Shown: one piece after another, positions 17,759 to 27,210 of the stretch | Numbering within the stretch: the first letter of the stretch is position 1 | How the letters are laid out: each line of letters begins with the position of its first letter | Source: Nocardioides alpinus | GTDB lineage: Bacteria > Actinomycetota > Actinomycetes > Propionibacteriales > Nocardioidaceae | Reading direction: 5' to 3' | Length of the DNA stretch: 64,000 bases | NCBI RefSeq assembly: GCF_900112035.1 | Contig: NZ_FOKC01000004.1 | Location: 124,001 to 188,000 of the forward strand | Translations under genes and position numbers: made by a program | Notes under the pieces: generated by a model | Told to the model about the DNA's origin: nothing | The model's input: the letters and a program-made list of their open reading frames with translations, nothing else | Databases searched by the model: none

Positions 17759-18889
17759 TCAGGCCTCGCGCGTGAGCGTCATCTCGCGGTCGCCGTAGAC
17801 GACCTTGTCCCCGTCGACGAGCGACGCGGGCTTGCCGGGGGCGAGCTGGCGCGTGACCCCCTGGCGGACCAGGACCGTCCCGTTGGTCGAGCCGCGGTCC
17901 ATCACCACGATCGTCCCGTCCGGCGCCGGCCCGAACTGCGCGTGCGTCTTGGAGACCGACATGTCGGCGGACGACAGCGGGATCAGGTGGGCGACCTGCT
18001 CGCCGTTGCGCGCCTCGGGGCGCCGCCCGACCAGGGCCAGGCCGGCGATCACGAAGCTCTCACCGTTGTCGAAGTGCACCCGCCACCGCAGGGGCGGGGC
18101 CGCCGGGCGCTGCTGGGGCGGCAGCTGCGGCTGCTGCGGCTGAGGGGGGCGCTGCTGGGGCGTGGCCTGCTGCGGCGGAGCCGGCTGCGAAGGGGCCGGC
18201 TGCGAAGGGGCCGGCTGTGCGACGTGCGCGGGCGGCGGCTGCATCCCCGGTGGAGGACCCGGCCGGGTCTCCGGCGGCGCGACGACGTCGGCCGGGAGCG
18301 GCTGCCGGCGCACGGACTGCTCGGTGCGCTCGGGCGTGCGGACCGACTCGACCGGCGGCGCCGGGACCAGGCGCATCGCGGTGAGGTTGACGATGTGGCG
18401 CGGGCCCTCGTCGGCTCCGGTGTCGGCGACCTCGACCGCGGGGCGTACGTCGACCACGACGGACCTGGCGAGGTGGTCGTGCCACCCACGGCGCTGACGA
18501 CCCCGGTCCTCCACGGCCGTCCAGGCGAGGGTGGCGATCCCGATCCCGAAGGTGAACAGGCCGGCCGCACCGAGCACCAGCGAGCGCAGCAGCGCGGGTC
18601 CGATCCCGATCGGCGTGCCGGTGCCGTGGTGGACGACCCGCAGACCGGCGGCCGCCTTGCCGGGCGAGTTGCCGGTGACGCCGAGCACGATCGCGAGGAC
18701 CAGCCAGAACAGCACCATCGCGCCGCCGACGGCCGCGACCGTGGTCCACACGTCGTCGGTGACGATCGCGGTGACCACTCCGACGGCGACCAGCAGCCCC
18801 CAGGCGAGGAGGCGGTCGACGGCGAACGCGGTGAAGCGTCGCTCGAGCTGGGCGATCGGGTACGTCAGGGGGACCTGCTGCTGCGTCAC
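17759..18889 (-). CDS. RDD membrane protein with C-terminal FHA domain
   Basis: A 376-aa protein. The N-terminal RDD domain (about 10-155) has three or more membrane helices and the signature RFTAFAVDRLLAW. A Pro/Gln-rich linker (about 195-270) contains repeats of PAPSQ. The FHA domain (about 270-376) has the core motifs VGRRPEA, SVSKTHAQF and DRGSTNGTVL needed for phosphothreonine binding. It is third in the PP2C-FHA-FHA run, 14 bp after the previous gene. It probably recruits phosphorylated proteins to the membrane. Confidence 0.87.
   Translation of the reverse strand: MTQQQVPLTYPIAQLERRFTAFAVDRLLAWGLLVAVGVVTAIVTDDVWTTVAAVGGAMVLFWLVLAIVLGVTGNSPGKAAAGLRVVHHGTGTPIGIGPALLRSLVLGAAGLFTFGIGIATLAWTAVEDRGRQRRGWHDHLARSVVVDVRPAVEVADTGADEGPRHIVNLTAMRLVPAPPVESVRTPERTEQSVRRQPLPADVVAPPETRPGPPPGMQPPPAHVAQPAPSQPAPSQPAPPQQATPQQRPPQPQQPQLPPQQRPAAPPLRWRVHFDNGESFVIAGLALVGRRPEARNGEQVAHLIPLSSADMSVSKTHAQFGPAPDGTIVVMDRGSTNGTVLVRQGVTRQLAPGKPASLVDGDKVVYGDREMTLTREA
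18169..18219 (-). repeat. Tandem 15-bp repeat in the Pro/Gln linker
   Basis: The unit GCCGGCTGCGAAGGG recurs in tandem with slight variation inside the RDD-FHA gene, encoding repeated PAPSQ. It is a likely slippage-prone length-variable linker. Confidence 0.6.
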
Positions 18890-18903
18890 GGCGGTGGGGG
18901 TCC

Positions 18904-20055
18904 TCAGGGGTTCGTGACCTGGATGGTGACGCCGTCGCCGAGGTCGAGGACCGCGCCGGGGATCAGGCTGACGGCGATGCCGGGGGTGAGCTCCTCGGGG
19001 TCCAGGCCGGGCTGGGCCAGGACGGTGCCGTTGGTGGAGCCCAGGTCGGTCGCGATCGCCGAGCCGTGGTCGGCACCGGCGCCCGGTCGGATCTCGAGGT
19101 GCGTCGAGGAGATCTCCTGGTGGGGGCTGGACACCGTCACGACGTGGGGCTGGTCGTGGGAGGCGAAGCGGCGGGCCTCGGGGGCCCGGCCGACCAGGAT
19201 CGTGCGGTCGACGGAGATCACGTCACCGGTGGAGAAGACCAGCGAGGCCACCGGCTGCGACACGACGTCGGGCGCGATCTCCTGGCCGGGGACGGGCGGC
19301 CGGTCGAAGTCCACCTGCGGCGGGCCCGCCATGGTCTGGCCGTCGCGGTCGGTCCAGTCGTCCTCGACGACCGGCGTCTCGCCGGTCGGGGTGGGGTCGT
19401 CCTCGGGCTCGCCGAAGGTCAGCGGTGCCGCGGAGGCCGGCACCTCGACCGGCACGGGTTCGGGCTCGGGGGTGGGGTCCGGCTCGGGGGTGGGTTCGGG
19501 CTCGGGGTCCGGGGTCGGCTCGGCGTCCGGGGTCGGCTCGGGCACGACGGCCAGGACCGGCTCCTCCGGCTCGGCCGGGGGCGCGGGGGCCTCCGGGACC
19601 TCGGCTGCGGGCGCTGCGCCGGCGCCGGACGGCGTACCGAACTCGACCACCGACACCCGCGACAGCCCGGGGGTCAGGACGTGCTCGACGGCGCTGTCGC
19701 CGGTCAGGGTGACGCGGATGCTGGAGACGCCGGTGAGGACCTGCTCGCTCCAGGCGGTGCCGGGCGCGGCGCTGACGATCTCGTCCCCGGCGGTCGTGGA
19801 GACGGACGCCGTCGGCGCACCGCGGACGAGCAGGCGCGTCGAGTCGTCGCTGTGGGCGACGAGCGCGAAGTGGTCGAGCGAGGACAGTCCCCCGGCGAGC
19901 AGGGCGTCCAGGACGGCGTCGGCAGTGGCACCGGTGTCGGCGAGGTCCCACAGCTCGGCCACGCGACCGCGCTGGCTGCCGGGCAGCAGGACCGTCACGT
20001 GGTCGCCCACGACGGCGTACCAGTCCCCCGGCGCGAACCTGGCCTCTGCACTCAC
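18904..20055 (-). CDS. FHA-domain protein with acidic Pro-rich linker
   Basis: A 383-aa soluble protein. The N-terminal 140 residues form an uncharacterised domain. A linker of PEPTPDxEP repeats follows (about 150-210). The C-terminal FHA domain (about 270-383) has VGRAPEARR, SSPHQEISSTHLEI and DLGSTNGTVL. The ATG at 20055 overlaps the stop of the PP2C gene (ATGA), so the two are translationally coupled. It is probably a phosphothreonine reader in a kinase/phosphatase pathway whose kinase is not in this window. Confidence 0.86.
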   Translation of the reverse strand: MSAEARFAPGDWYAVVGDHVTVLLPGSQRGRVAELWDLADTGATADAVLDALLAGGLSSLDHFALVAHSDDSTRLLVRGAPTASVSTTAGDEIVSAAPGTAWSEQVLTGVSSIRVTLTGDSAVEHVLTPGLSRVSVVEFGTPSGAGAAPAAEVPEAPAPPAEPEEPVLAVVPEPTPDAEPTPDPEPEPTPEPDPTPEPEPVPVEVPASAAPLTFGEPEDDPTPTGETPVVEDDWTDRDGQTMAGPPQVDFDRPPVPGQEIAPDVVSQPVASLVFSTGDVISVDRTILVGRAPEARRFASHDQPHVVTVSSPHQEISSTHLEIRPGAGADHGSAIATDLGSTNGTVLAQPGLDPEELTPGIAVSLIPGAVLDLGDGVTIQVTNP

Positions 20056-20867
20056 TGTCGTCCCCCGAGCTTGGATTCGAGACTCTGCAGCTGGCGCTGC
20101 GAGTCGTAACTGGCGTCCTTGACCAATCCCACCACATCCACCACGACCGCCGTGGCGTTGTCGCGCCCCCCGGCCGCCACTGCCGCGCGGACCAGCCTGT
20201 CGGCCGCGTCACGCGGGTCAGGGACCGTCTCGAGGATGTCCTCGATCTCCTGGTCCTCGATCATCCCGGTGACGCCGTCGCTGCAGAGCAGCAGGCGCTC
20301 GACCGAGCCGAGGGGCAGCAGGAAGAAGTCGGGCTCGATGCCCTCGGGGCTGCCGAGCGCGCGGGTGATGACGTGCCGCTCCGGGTGGACGGCCGCCTCC
20401 TCGGGGGTGATCTGGCCGGCGTCGATCAGCTCCTGCACGACCGAGTGGTCGACGCTGATCTGCTCGAGCCGGCCCTCGGTGATGCGGTAGATGCGGGAGT
20501 CACCCACGTTGGCCAGCAGCCACTTGGTGACCCCGTGGTCGTCGACGAGCACCGCGACGACGGCCGTGGTGCCGGCGTGCCAGCCCGGCGAGAGCGCACG
20601 GTGGGCGTTGCCGTAGTCGACGATCCGGGCCTGCGCGCGGGCGAACGCGTCGGCGACGTGCTCGGCGCCGCGGGCCGGGTCGTAGACCTCGGCGAGGCGC
20701 TGGAACTCCTCGACGACCATCCGGCTGGCCACGTCGCCCCCGGAGTGGCCGCCCATGCCGTCGGCGACGACGAAGACCGGGGGCGCGACCAGGAAGGAGT
20801 CCTCGTTGACCTTGCGCACGAGGCCGACGTCGCTCGACGACCCGTGGTGCAGATCGACGTTCCTCAT
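20052..20867 (-). CDS. PP2C-family Ser/Thr protein phosphatase
   Basis: A 271-aa metal-dependent phosphatase of the PstP type but without a membrane anchor. Motifs are DVGLVRKVNEDSF, VVADGMGGHSGGDVAS, GDSRIYRI, LCSDGVTGM and GGRDNATAVVVDV, containing the conserved metal-binding aspartates. ATG 20867 is preferred; a TTG two codons upstream and a long open extension are less likely. It heads the minus-strand PP2C-FHA-FHA operon and is divergent from the helicase-associated gene. Confidence 0.9.
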   Translation of the reverse strand: MRNVDLHHGSSSDVGLVRKVNEDSFLVAPPVFVVADGMGGHSGGDVASRMVVEEFQRLAEVYDPARGAEHVADAFARAQARIVDYGNAHRALSPGWHAGTTAVVAVLVDDHGVTKWLLANVGDSRIYRITEGRLEQISVDHSVVQELIDAGQITPEEAAVHPERHVITRALGSPEGIEPDFFLLPLGSVERLLLCSDGVTGMIEDQEIEDILETVPDPRDAADRLVRAAVAAGGRDNATAVVVDVVGLVKDASYDSQRQLQSLESKLGGRQ

Positions 20868-20923
20868 GCCCAGCCCTCTTCGCCCGGTGTCGAGATGTGG
20901 GGCGGCGGCGCCGACCCGGCGAG

Positions 20924-20929
20924 TAGCGT
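20924..20929 (+). promoter_or_regulatory. -10 box, leaderless start of helicase-associated gene
   Basis: TAGCGT with 7 nt to ATG 20937. Confidence 0.5.
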
Positions 20930-20936
20930 AAGAGGG

Positions 20937-23204
20937 ATGTCCAGTCGTGGGCGGGCGACACCCGCACGAACACTTGCCGACCAGCTCAGGAGCTGGCCGG
21001 ACGAGCGGCTCGTCGCGCTGCTCAGGGCCCGTCCGGATCTCGCCACACCCGCCCCTCAAGATTCGTCGCAGCTGGCCTCCCGGGCCGCCACGCGCTCGTC
21101 GATCCACCGCGCCCTCGACGGCCTCGACCGTCTGGAACTTTCCGTGCTTGATGCCCTGCTGGTTGCAGGTCAAACCACTTCTGCGGACCTGATCTCGATC
21201 GTCCACGCCGACGAGGCCCGGACGTCGCGCGCGCTGCAACGGTTGCTCGACCTCGCCCTCGCGTGGGAGGCCCCCGGCGGCATCCGCGCGCTGAGCGGCG
21301 TGGCCGACGCGATGCGGGGCCTGCCGGTCGGCACCAGCGGACTCCGGCCCTGCAGCCCCGAGCCCGCCGCCCCCGAGGAGGTGGCCGCCCGGCTCGCCGA
21401 GCTGGGCCCGGCGGCGACCGCACTGCTGCGCCACGTGGACGCCCACGGCGGGGAGGGCACCACCGGGTCCGCGCGCCGCACGGTCACGCCCGCCCAGGCC
21501 GCCACCCCCGCCGAGGAGCTGATCAGCCGCCGCCTGCTGGTGCCGCGTGAGGGCGACGCCGTCGTGCTGCCGGGCGAGGTGGGCCTCGCGCTGCGCGGCG
21601 GTCGCACGACCACCGATCCGGTCGACGAGGTCCCGGACCTGGCCACCACCGCACGCGACGCCGCACTGGTCGCCCGGACGGCGGCGGGCGCCGCCTTCGA
21701 CGTCGTACGACGGGTGGAGCTGCTGCTGGACCACTGGGGCCTCCAACCGCCGAGCGTGCTCCGCAGCGGTGGGCTGGCCGTGCGCGACCTCAAGCTGGTG
21801 GCGCGCGAGCTGCACGTCGACGAGGCCGGGGCCGCCCTCATCGTCGAGGTGGCCCTGGCCTGCGGGTTGATCGCCGAGGGCACCGAGCCTGACGGGACGC
21901 CCGCCTGGTTGCCCACCGAGGAGTTCGACATCTGGTCGGGGACCCCGATCTCCGAGCGGTGGGCCCGCCTGGTCGGCGGATGGCTGTCCAGCAGCCGCGT
22001 GCCCTCGCTCGTGGGCTCACGTGACGCCGCCGGCAAGTCGTGGAACGCGCTGGCCCCCGAGCTCTCCAGCGGGCTCGCCGAGGAGGCGCGGCGGCTGGCC
22101 CTCCAGGTCCTGGCCGAGGTCCCGGACGGCAAGGTGCTCGCCGTCGGCACCGGCGTCGCCTCCCTGGTGCAGCGCATCGGTTGGCTGCGCCCGCGCCGCC
22201 CCACGGTCTTCGCCGAGCTCGTCTCGGCGGCGTTGGTCGAGGCTGCCGCCCTGGGTGTCAGCGGCGCCGGAGGCCTGCCGCCCAGTGGCCGGCTGGTGGC
22301 GGAGGGCGACCTCCCCGCCGCCGCCCGGGCCATCGAACCGCAGCTTCCGCGGGCGGTCGACCAGGTCCTGCTCCAGGCCGACCTCACCGCCGTGGCCCCT
22401 GGGCCGCTGGAGACCGAGGTGGCCCGCCGGATGCACCTGCTCGCCGACGTCGAGTCGCGCGGCGGTGCGACGGTCTACCGCTTCACGTCCGGATCCTTGC
22501 GCCGAGGCTTCGACGCCGGCTGGTCGGCCCTCGAGGTGCGCGAGTTCCTCACCTCCGTGTCGCAGACCCCGGTCCCCCAGCCGCTGGACTTCCTCGTCGA
22601 CGACGTCGCCCGCACCTTCGGGTCGGTGCGGGTGGGGCACGCCGAGGCGTTCCTGCGCGCCGACGACGAGGCCGCGCTCGCTGCGCTCGTCCACGACCCG
22701 CGGGCGCGGACGCTGGGCCTGCGGCTGCTCGCCCCGACGGTCGCCATCGCGACCTCCCCGATCGACGTGCTGCTGCCGCGGCTGCGCGAGCTGGGCGCCG
22801 CGCCGGTGGTCGAGGCCGCGGACGGGACGGTCCGGGTGAGCCGGCCGGACCTCCAGCGGGCGCGCAGCCGGCGCGGACGTCGTCCCGCCGGCGCCGTCGA
22901 GGCGCGCCAGGCCGCTCAGGTGCAGGCGGTGGCCACGGCGATCCGCGCGGGCGACCGGGCCGAGTCCTCGCGGCCGTCGACCGCGACGACCACGAGCCCG
23001 TCCGGGGCACTGGCAGCACTGCGCGAGGCGATCGAGTCCGGCAGCACCGTGGTCATCGGCTACGTCGACAACCACGGTGCCACGGGCGAGCGCGTCGTCG
23101 ACCCGCGACGCCTCGACGGTGGCCGGCTCTCGGCCTTCGACCACCGCGCGGACGACGTACGCGAGTTCGCGGTGCACCGCATCACCGGAGTCCGTCGGGC
23201 CTAG
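20937..23204 (+). CDS. Helicase-associated protein (Helicase_C_3 / XPB-associated)
   Basis: A 755-aa actinobacterial protein annotated in relatives as helicase-associated. It lacks Walker motifs, so it is not itself a helicase. The N-terminal half has winged-helix-like segments (SIHRALDGLDRLELSVLDALLVAG); the C-terminal region contains a WYL-like stretch (GSTVVIGYVDNHGATGERVV). The ATG at 20937 is 7 nt after a TAGCGT box; the large open frame upstream is antisense to the PP2C gene. It is followed by a CGNR regulator and then XPB; pairing with XPB suggests a shared DNA-repair or transcription-coupled role. Confidence 0.82.
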   Translation: MSSRGRATPARTLADQLRSWPDERLVALLRARPDLATPAPQDSSQLASRAATRSSIHRALDGLDRLELSVLDALLVAGQTTSADLISIVHADEARTSRALQRLLDLALAWEAPGGIRALSGVADAMRGLPVGTSGLRPCSPEPAAPEEVAARLAELGPAATALLRHVDAHGGEGTTGSARRTVTPAQAATPAEELISRRLLVPREGDAVVLPGEVGLALRGGRTTTDPVDEVPDLATTARDAALVARTAAGAAFDVVRRVELLLDHWGLQPPSVLRSGGLAVRDLKLVARELHVDEAGAALIVEVALACGLIAEGTEPDGTPAWLPTEEFDIWSGTPISERWARLVGGWLSSSRVPSLVGSRDAAGKSWNALAPELSSGLAEEARRLALQVLAEVPDGKVLAVGTGVASLVQRIGWLRPRRPTVFAELVSAALVEAAALGVSGAGGLPPSGRLVAEGDLPAAARAIEPQLPRAVDQVLLQADLTAVAPGPLETEVARRMHLLADVESRGGATVYRFTSGSLRRGFDAGWSALEVREFLTSVSQTPVPQPLDFLVDDVARTFGSVRVGHAEAFLRADDEAALAALVHDPRARTLGLRLLAPTVAIATSPIDVLLPRLRELGAAPVVEAADGTVRVSRPDLQRARSRRGRRPAGAVEARQAAQVQAVATAIRAGDRAESSRPSTATTTSPSGALAALREAIESGSTVVIGYVDNHGATGERVVDPRRLDGGRLSAFDHRADDVREFAVHRITGVRRA

Positions 23205-23285
23205 GCCCCACCCCACGACGTCCTTCTCGTCTGCTCCGCTCCTCCAACAACGCCGCGGGGACCCGGCGCTCCGATGCTCGACCCG

Positions 23286-23291
23286 TAAACT
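23286..23291 (+). promoter_or_regulatory. -10 box, leaderless start of CGNR gene
   Basis: TAAACT with 6 nt to GTG 23298. Confidence 0.5.
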
Positions 23292-23297
23292 TGCGCT

Positions 23298-23825
23298 GTG
23301 GACTTCATCCGCTACGCCGAGCGTGCCGCGGCGCTCGTCAACGCCGAGCTCGCGGACGAGGCGGCGCTCCGCGAGCACCTGGCGGACCGGTCGTGGCTGC
23401 ACCGCTCGGTGGACGAGGCCGACGTGACCTCGCTGCGGGCGTTCCAGGCCGAGCTGCGACCCGTGTTCGAGGCCTCCGGGGTGGACGACGTGTCCCTCGT
23501 CGTGAGCTCGCTCAACGACCTCCTCGCCACGCACCCGGTCACGCCGATGATCTCCGACCACGACCCCGACCACCTCCACATGCACGTCGCCAACCGGGCA
23601 GCGTCCGTGTCGGAGCTGTTGGTCGGTGAGTCGCTGATGGGGCTGGCCACGCTGGTGTGCGACCTCGGGGCGACCCGGCTCGGCATCTGCTCGGAGCCGC
23701 GCTGCGAGCACGTCTTCGTCGACACCTCCCCCAACCAGTCGCGCCGCTACTGCTCCGACCGCTGCTCCTCGCGGGCCAACGTCGCCGCCTTCCGGGCCCG
23801 GCAGCGGGCAGCGTCCGCCAGCTGA
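23298..23825 (+). CDS. CGNR zinc-finger (ABATE-type) putative regulator
   Basis: A 175-aa protein. The N-terminal ABATE-like ligand domain (residues 1-125) precedes a C-terminal treble-clef zinc finger with four cysteines in CSEPRCEHVFVDTSPN and RRYCSDRCSSRANVA, where SRAN replaces the usual CGNR tail. The family is thought to bind DNA and regulate stress genes. GTG start at 23298 with a leaderless-type box. It lies between the helicase-associated and XPB genes, each with its own promoter signal. Confidence 0.85.
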   Translation: MDFIRYAERAAALVNAELADEAALREHLADRSWLHRSVDEADVTSLRAFQAELRPVFEASGVDDVSLVVSSLNDLLATHPVTPMISDHDPDHLHMHVANRAASVSELLVGESLMGLATLVCDLGATRLGICSEPRCEHVFVDTSPNQSRRYCSDRCSSRANVAAFRARQRAASAS

Positions 23826-23887
23826 GCCGTACGCCGCGGGCACCGCGTGCGTCCGTCCGTAGACTCGTCAGGTGCTGATCACCCCAC

Positions 23888-23912
23888 GAGATCGCTCGCT
23901 GCGCTCGCGATC
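23888..23912. repeat. Short imperfect palindrome upstream of XPB gene
   Basis: GAGATCGCTCGC followed by GCTCGCGATCCTC forms an imperfect hairpin in the XPB 5' leader. It resembles short GC-rich dispersed palindromes of actinobacteria. Confidence 0.35.
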
Positions 23913-23927
23913 CTCCAAGGACCCCGC

Positions 23928-25577
23928 ATGAGCGACGGTCCACTCATCGTCCAGTCCGACAAGACGCTGCTCCTCGAGGTCGACCACCCGTCGGCACCGG
24001 AGGCGCGCAAGGCGATCGCGCCCTTCGCCGAGCTCGAGCGATCGCCCGAGCACATCCACACCTACCGCCTGACGCCGCTCGGCCTCTGGAACGCCCGCGC
24101 CGCCGGCCACGACGCCGAGCAGGTCGTCGACGCGCTGCTGAAGTGGTCGCGCTACGCCGTCCCGCACGCGCTGCTGGTCGACGTCGCCGAGACCATGGGC
24201 CGCTACGGCCGGCTCCGGCTGGAGAAGCACCCGGTCCACGGCCTGGTCCTGTCCTCGACCGACCGCCCGGTGCTCGAGGAGGTGCTGCGCGCCAAGAAGA
24301 TCGCCGGCATGGTCGGCGCCCGGCTCGACGACGACACCGTCGCCGTCCACCCGAGCGAGCGGGGCAACCTCAAGCAGGCGCTGCTCAAGATCGGCTGGCC
24401 CGCCGAGGACTTCGCCGGCTACGTCGACGGCGAGGCGCACGCCATCGACCTCGACCAGTCGACCTGGACGCTGCGGCCCTACCAGAGCGAGGCCGCCCAG
24501 TCCTTCTGGGACGGCGGCTCCGGCGTCGTCGTCCTCCCCTGCGGCGCGGGCAAGACCCTGGTCGGCGCGGCCGCGATGGCGCACGCGCAGGCCACCACGC
24601 TGATCCTGGTCACCAACACGGTCAGCGCGCGCCAGTGGAAGGACGAGCTGATCGCCCGCACGTCACTGACCGCGGACGAGATCGGGGAGTACTCCGGCGC
24701 CGTCAAGGAGGTGCGCCCGGTCACCATCGCGACCTACCAGGTGCTGACGACCCGGCGGAAGGGCGTCTACCCGCACCTCGAGCTGCTCGACGCCCGCGAC
24801 TGGGGCCTCATCGTCTACGACGAGGTGCACCTGCTGCCCGCCCCGATCTTCCGGATGACCGCCGACCTGCAGGCACGGCGTCGCCTCGGCCTCACCGCCA
24901 CGCTGGTGCGCGAGGACGGTCGCGAGGGCGAGGTCTTCTCGCTCATCGGGCCCAAGCGCTACGACGCGCCGTGGAAGGACATCGAGGCGCAGGGCTACAT
25001 CGCACCGGCCGACTGCGTGGAGGTGCGGGTCACCCTGCCCGACGGCGAGCGGCTGGCCTACGCCACGAGCGACCCCGACACCCGCTACCGCCTCGCCTCG
25101 TGCACCCACGCCAAGATCGACGTCGTACGAGATCTCGTGCGGCAGCACGCCGGGCAGCCCACGCTGGTGATCGGGCAGTACATCGACCAGCTCGACGAGA
25201 TCGCCGCCATGCTCGACGCCCCGGTCATCAAGGGCGAGACGCCGGTCAAGGAACGGCAGCGGCTCTTCAACGCCTTCCGCTCCGGCGAGATCGGCCTGCT
25301 GGTCGTCAGCAAGGTCGCCAACTTCTCCATCGACCTGCCCTCGGCCGAGGTGGCCATCCAGGTGAGCGGGTCGTTCGGCTCGCGCCAGGAGGAGGCCCAA
25401 CGCCTCGGCCGGCTGCTGCGCCCCAAGACCGAGGGACGCAGCGCGCACTTCTACACGATCGTCTCGCGCGACACCGTGGACGCCGACTTCGCGCAGAACC
25501 GGCAGCGGTTCCTCGCCGAGCAGGGCTACGCCTACCGGATCATCGACGCCGGGGACCTCACGGCCGAGCCGAGCTGA
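23928..25577 (+). CDS. XPB/Ssl2-type DNA repair helicase
   Basis: A 549-aa superfamily 2, 3'-5' DNA helicase homologous to eukaryotic XPB (ERCC3). The N-terminal damage-recognition-like domain (about 1-170) precedes the motor: Walker A LPCGAGKT (203-210), DEVH box (298-301), motif III GLTAT (321-325) and motif VI QRLGRLLRPK. ATG 23928 has AAGGA 7 nt upstream; a TAGACT box at 23860-23865 would give a leader of about 55 nt. A strong terminator follows. The role is probably nucleotide-excision repair or transcription-associated unwinding, as studied for the mycobacterial homologue. Confidence 0.93.
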   Translation: MSDGPLIVQSDKTLLLEVDHPSAPEARKAIAPFAELERSPEHIHTYRLTPLGLWNARAAGHDAEQVVDALLKWSRYAVPHALLVDVAETMGRYGRLRLEKHPVHGLVLSSTDRPVLEEVLRAKKIAGMVGARLDDDTVAVHPSERGNLKQALLKIGWPAEDFAGYVDGEAHAIDLDQSTWTLRPYQSEAAQSFWDGGSGVVVLPCGAGKTLVGAAAMAHAQATTLILVTNTVSARQWKDELIARTSLTADEIGEYSGAVKEVRPVTIATYQVLTTRRKGVYPHLELLDARDWGLIVYDEVHLLPAPIFRMTADLQARRRLGLTATLVREDGREGEVFSLIGPKRYDAPWKDIEAQGYIAPADCVEVRVTLPDGERLAYATSDPDTRYRLASCTHAKIDVVRDLVRQHAGQPTLVIGQYIDQLDEIAAMLDAPVIKGETPVKERQRLFNAFRSGEIGLLVVSKVANFSIDLPSAEVAIQVSGSFGSRQEEAQRLGRLLRPKTEGRSAHFYTIVSRDTVDADFAQNRQRFLAEQGYAYRIIDAGDLTAEPS

Positions 25578-25587
25578 ACGACCGGTC

Positions 25588-25630
25588 GACAGTGGCGCCC
25601 GGGGACGGCAGGTCCCCGGGCGCCACTGTC
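25588..25630. terminator. Strong bidirectional terminator
   Basis: A perfect 19-bp GC-rich stem (25588-25606 with 25612-25630) with loop GGCAG lies between convergent stops at 25577 and 25635. Confidence 0.85.
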
Positions 25631-25634
25631 GTGC

Positions 25635-26675
25635 TCAGGCGAGGGTGCTGGCGTCGATGACGAAGCGGTAGCGCACGTCCGAGGCGAGCACGCGCTCGTA
25701 GGCCTCGTTGACCTGGTCGACCGGGATCACCTCGACCTCGGAGGCGATGCCGTGCTCGGCGCAGAAGTCGAGCATCTCCTGGGTCTGCGCGATCCCGCCG
25801 ATCATCGAGCCCGAGAAGGAGCGTCGGTTGGTCAGCAGCGAGAAGACGTTGACGTCGAGCGGCTCAGCGGGCGCGCCGACGTTGACCATGGCGCCGTTGA
25901 CGGCCAGCAGCCCGAGGTGGGCGCTGATGTCGATCTTCGCGCTGACCGTGTTGATGATCAGGTCGAAGGTGTCGGCGAGCGCCTCGAAGGTCTCCGGGTC
26001 GCTGGTCGCGTAGTAGTGGTCGGCGCCGAGGCGCAGGCCGTCCTCCATCTTCTTCAGCGACTGAGACAGCACGGTGACCTCGGCCCCCATGGCGTGGGCG
26101 ATCTTGACCGCCATGTGGCCGAGGCCGCCGAGACCGACGACGGCCACCTTCTTGCCGGGACCGGCCTGCCAGTGCTTGAGGGGCGAGTACGTCGTGATGC
26201 CCGCACACAGCAGCGGCGTGGCGGCCGCGGCGTCGAGGCTCTCGGGGACCGACAGGACGTAGTCGGCGTCGACGACGACGTGCGTCGAGTAGCCACCCTG
26301 CGTCGTCGTGCCGTCGCGGTCGGTGGCGGCGTACGTCCCGACCATGCCCTGGCGGCAGTACTGCTCGTCGCCGGCGCGGCAGTTGTCGCACTCGCCGCAC
26401 GAGTTGACCATGCACCCGACGCCGACGCGGTCGCCCACCGCGTGGCGGGTCACGTCGGACCCGACCTCGGTGACGGTGCCGACGATCTCGTGCCCGGGGA
26501 CGAGCGGGAACGGCTGGGGGCCCCAGTCCCCGTTGACGGTGTGGATGTCGGAGTGGCAGATGCCGGCGTACTCGATGGCGATCAGTACGTCGCCCGCGCC
26601 GACGTCGCGGCGCTCGATGGTGGTCGGGGCCAGGGGCTGGCCGGAAGCGGGTGCTGCATAGGCGTTGACGCGCAT
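25635..26675 (-). CDS. Zinc-dependent NAD(P) alcohol dehydrogenase (CAD-like)
   Basis: A 346-aa medium-chain dehydrogenase, predicted to interconvert aldehydes and alcohols in the cytosol. Catalytic zinc ligands lie in [15 protein letters not shown] and PGHEIVG; the structural zinc site is [15 protein letters not shown]; the cofactor motif is [13 protein letters not shown]. Sequence style matches the cinnamyl-alcohol/YahK-AdhC group, usually NADPH-linked. ATG 26675 with GAAGGA upstream. It follows the merR gene by 66 bp on the same strand and is probably its target, which suggests aldehyde stress response. Confidence 0.92.
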   Translation of the reverse strand: MRVNAYAAPASGQPLAPTTIERRDVGAGDVLIAIEYAGICHSDIHTVNGDWGPQPFPLVPGHEIVGTVTEVGSDVTRHAVGDRVGVGCMVNSCGECDNCRAGDEQYCRQGMVGTYAATDRDGTTTQGGYSTHVVVDADYVLSVPESLDAAAATPLLCAGITTYSPLKHWQAGPGKKVAVVGLGGLGHMAVKIAHAMGAEVTVLSQSLKKMEDGLRLGADHYYATSDPETFEALADTFDLIINTVSAKIDISAHLGLLAVNGAMVNVGAPAEPLDVNVFSLLTNRRSFSGSMIGGIAQTQEMLDFCAEHGIASEVEVIPVDQVNEAYERVLASDVRYRFVIDASTLA

Positions 26676-26741
26676 GCTGAAGTCCTTCGTCTCGGGGTGG
26701 CGGTGCTCCGGGTCCCGAGGTCGGGTCCCGGTGGGTGGCGA

Positions 26742-27203
26742 CTAGGCGCCGGTGGCCTGTCGGAGCTCGTCCGCGAGCTCGAGCGCCTGCGCCGAGATCT
26801 GCTCGGCGTGGGCGTTGTCACCGACGCGGACGGCCTGCCAGTAGGCGATCTTGAGGGCGACGTAGCGCTGGCGCAGGACCAGGGCCTCGGCCTCGGCCGC
26901 CAGGCGCTGCTGCTGCTCCTCGAGCAGCCGCTGCTGGTCGGCTGCCGCGTCTGCGCCCAGCCGGTTGTTGGCCATGTAGCGACGCATGTCGCTGACCGAC
27001 ATCCCGGTCGCGGCGAGGCACGACACCCACATCAGCTGGTCGAGGTCGCCCTCGTCGTACACCCGGTGCCCGCTGCTGGCCCCACGGCTGACCGGCGCGA
27101 TGACGCCGATCTGCTCGTAGTAGCGCAGCGTGCTGGCGGGCAGCCCGGTCAGGGCGGCCGCCTCCTTGATGGAGTAGCTGCGGGCACTGGCGTGGATGGT
27201 CAC
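26742..27203 (-). CDS. MerR-family transcriptional regulator
   Basis: A 153-aa regulator. The MerR winged-helix covers residues 10-75 (SIKEAAALTGLPASTLRYYEQIGVI, then GHRVYDEGDLDQLMWVSCLAATGMS), followed by a long coiled coil (LLEEQQQRLAAEAEALVLRQRYVALK). The short C-terminus lacks the metal-binding cysteines of metal sensors and resembles aldehyde- or stress-responsive members (AdhR/NmlR-like). GTG 27203 lies 7 nt from a -10 box, so the gene looks leaderless. The promoter contains an 18-bp perfect palindrome in its spacer. Confidence 0.9.
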   Translation of the reverse strand: MTIHASARSYSIKEAAALTGLPASTLRYYEQIGVIAPVSRGASSGHRVYDEGDLDQLMWVSCLAATGMSVSDMRRYMANNRLGADAAADQQRLLEEQQQRLAAEAEALVLRQRYVALKIAYWQAVRVGDNAHAEQISAQALELADELRQATGA

Positions 27204-27210
27204 GTCATCG

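Noticed and set aside
20373..20936. N-terminal extension of the helicase-associated frame
   Set aside because: It is antisense to the PP2C gene; the -10 box and ATG 20937 give a better start.
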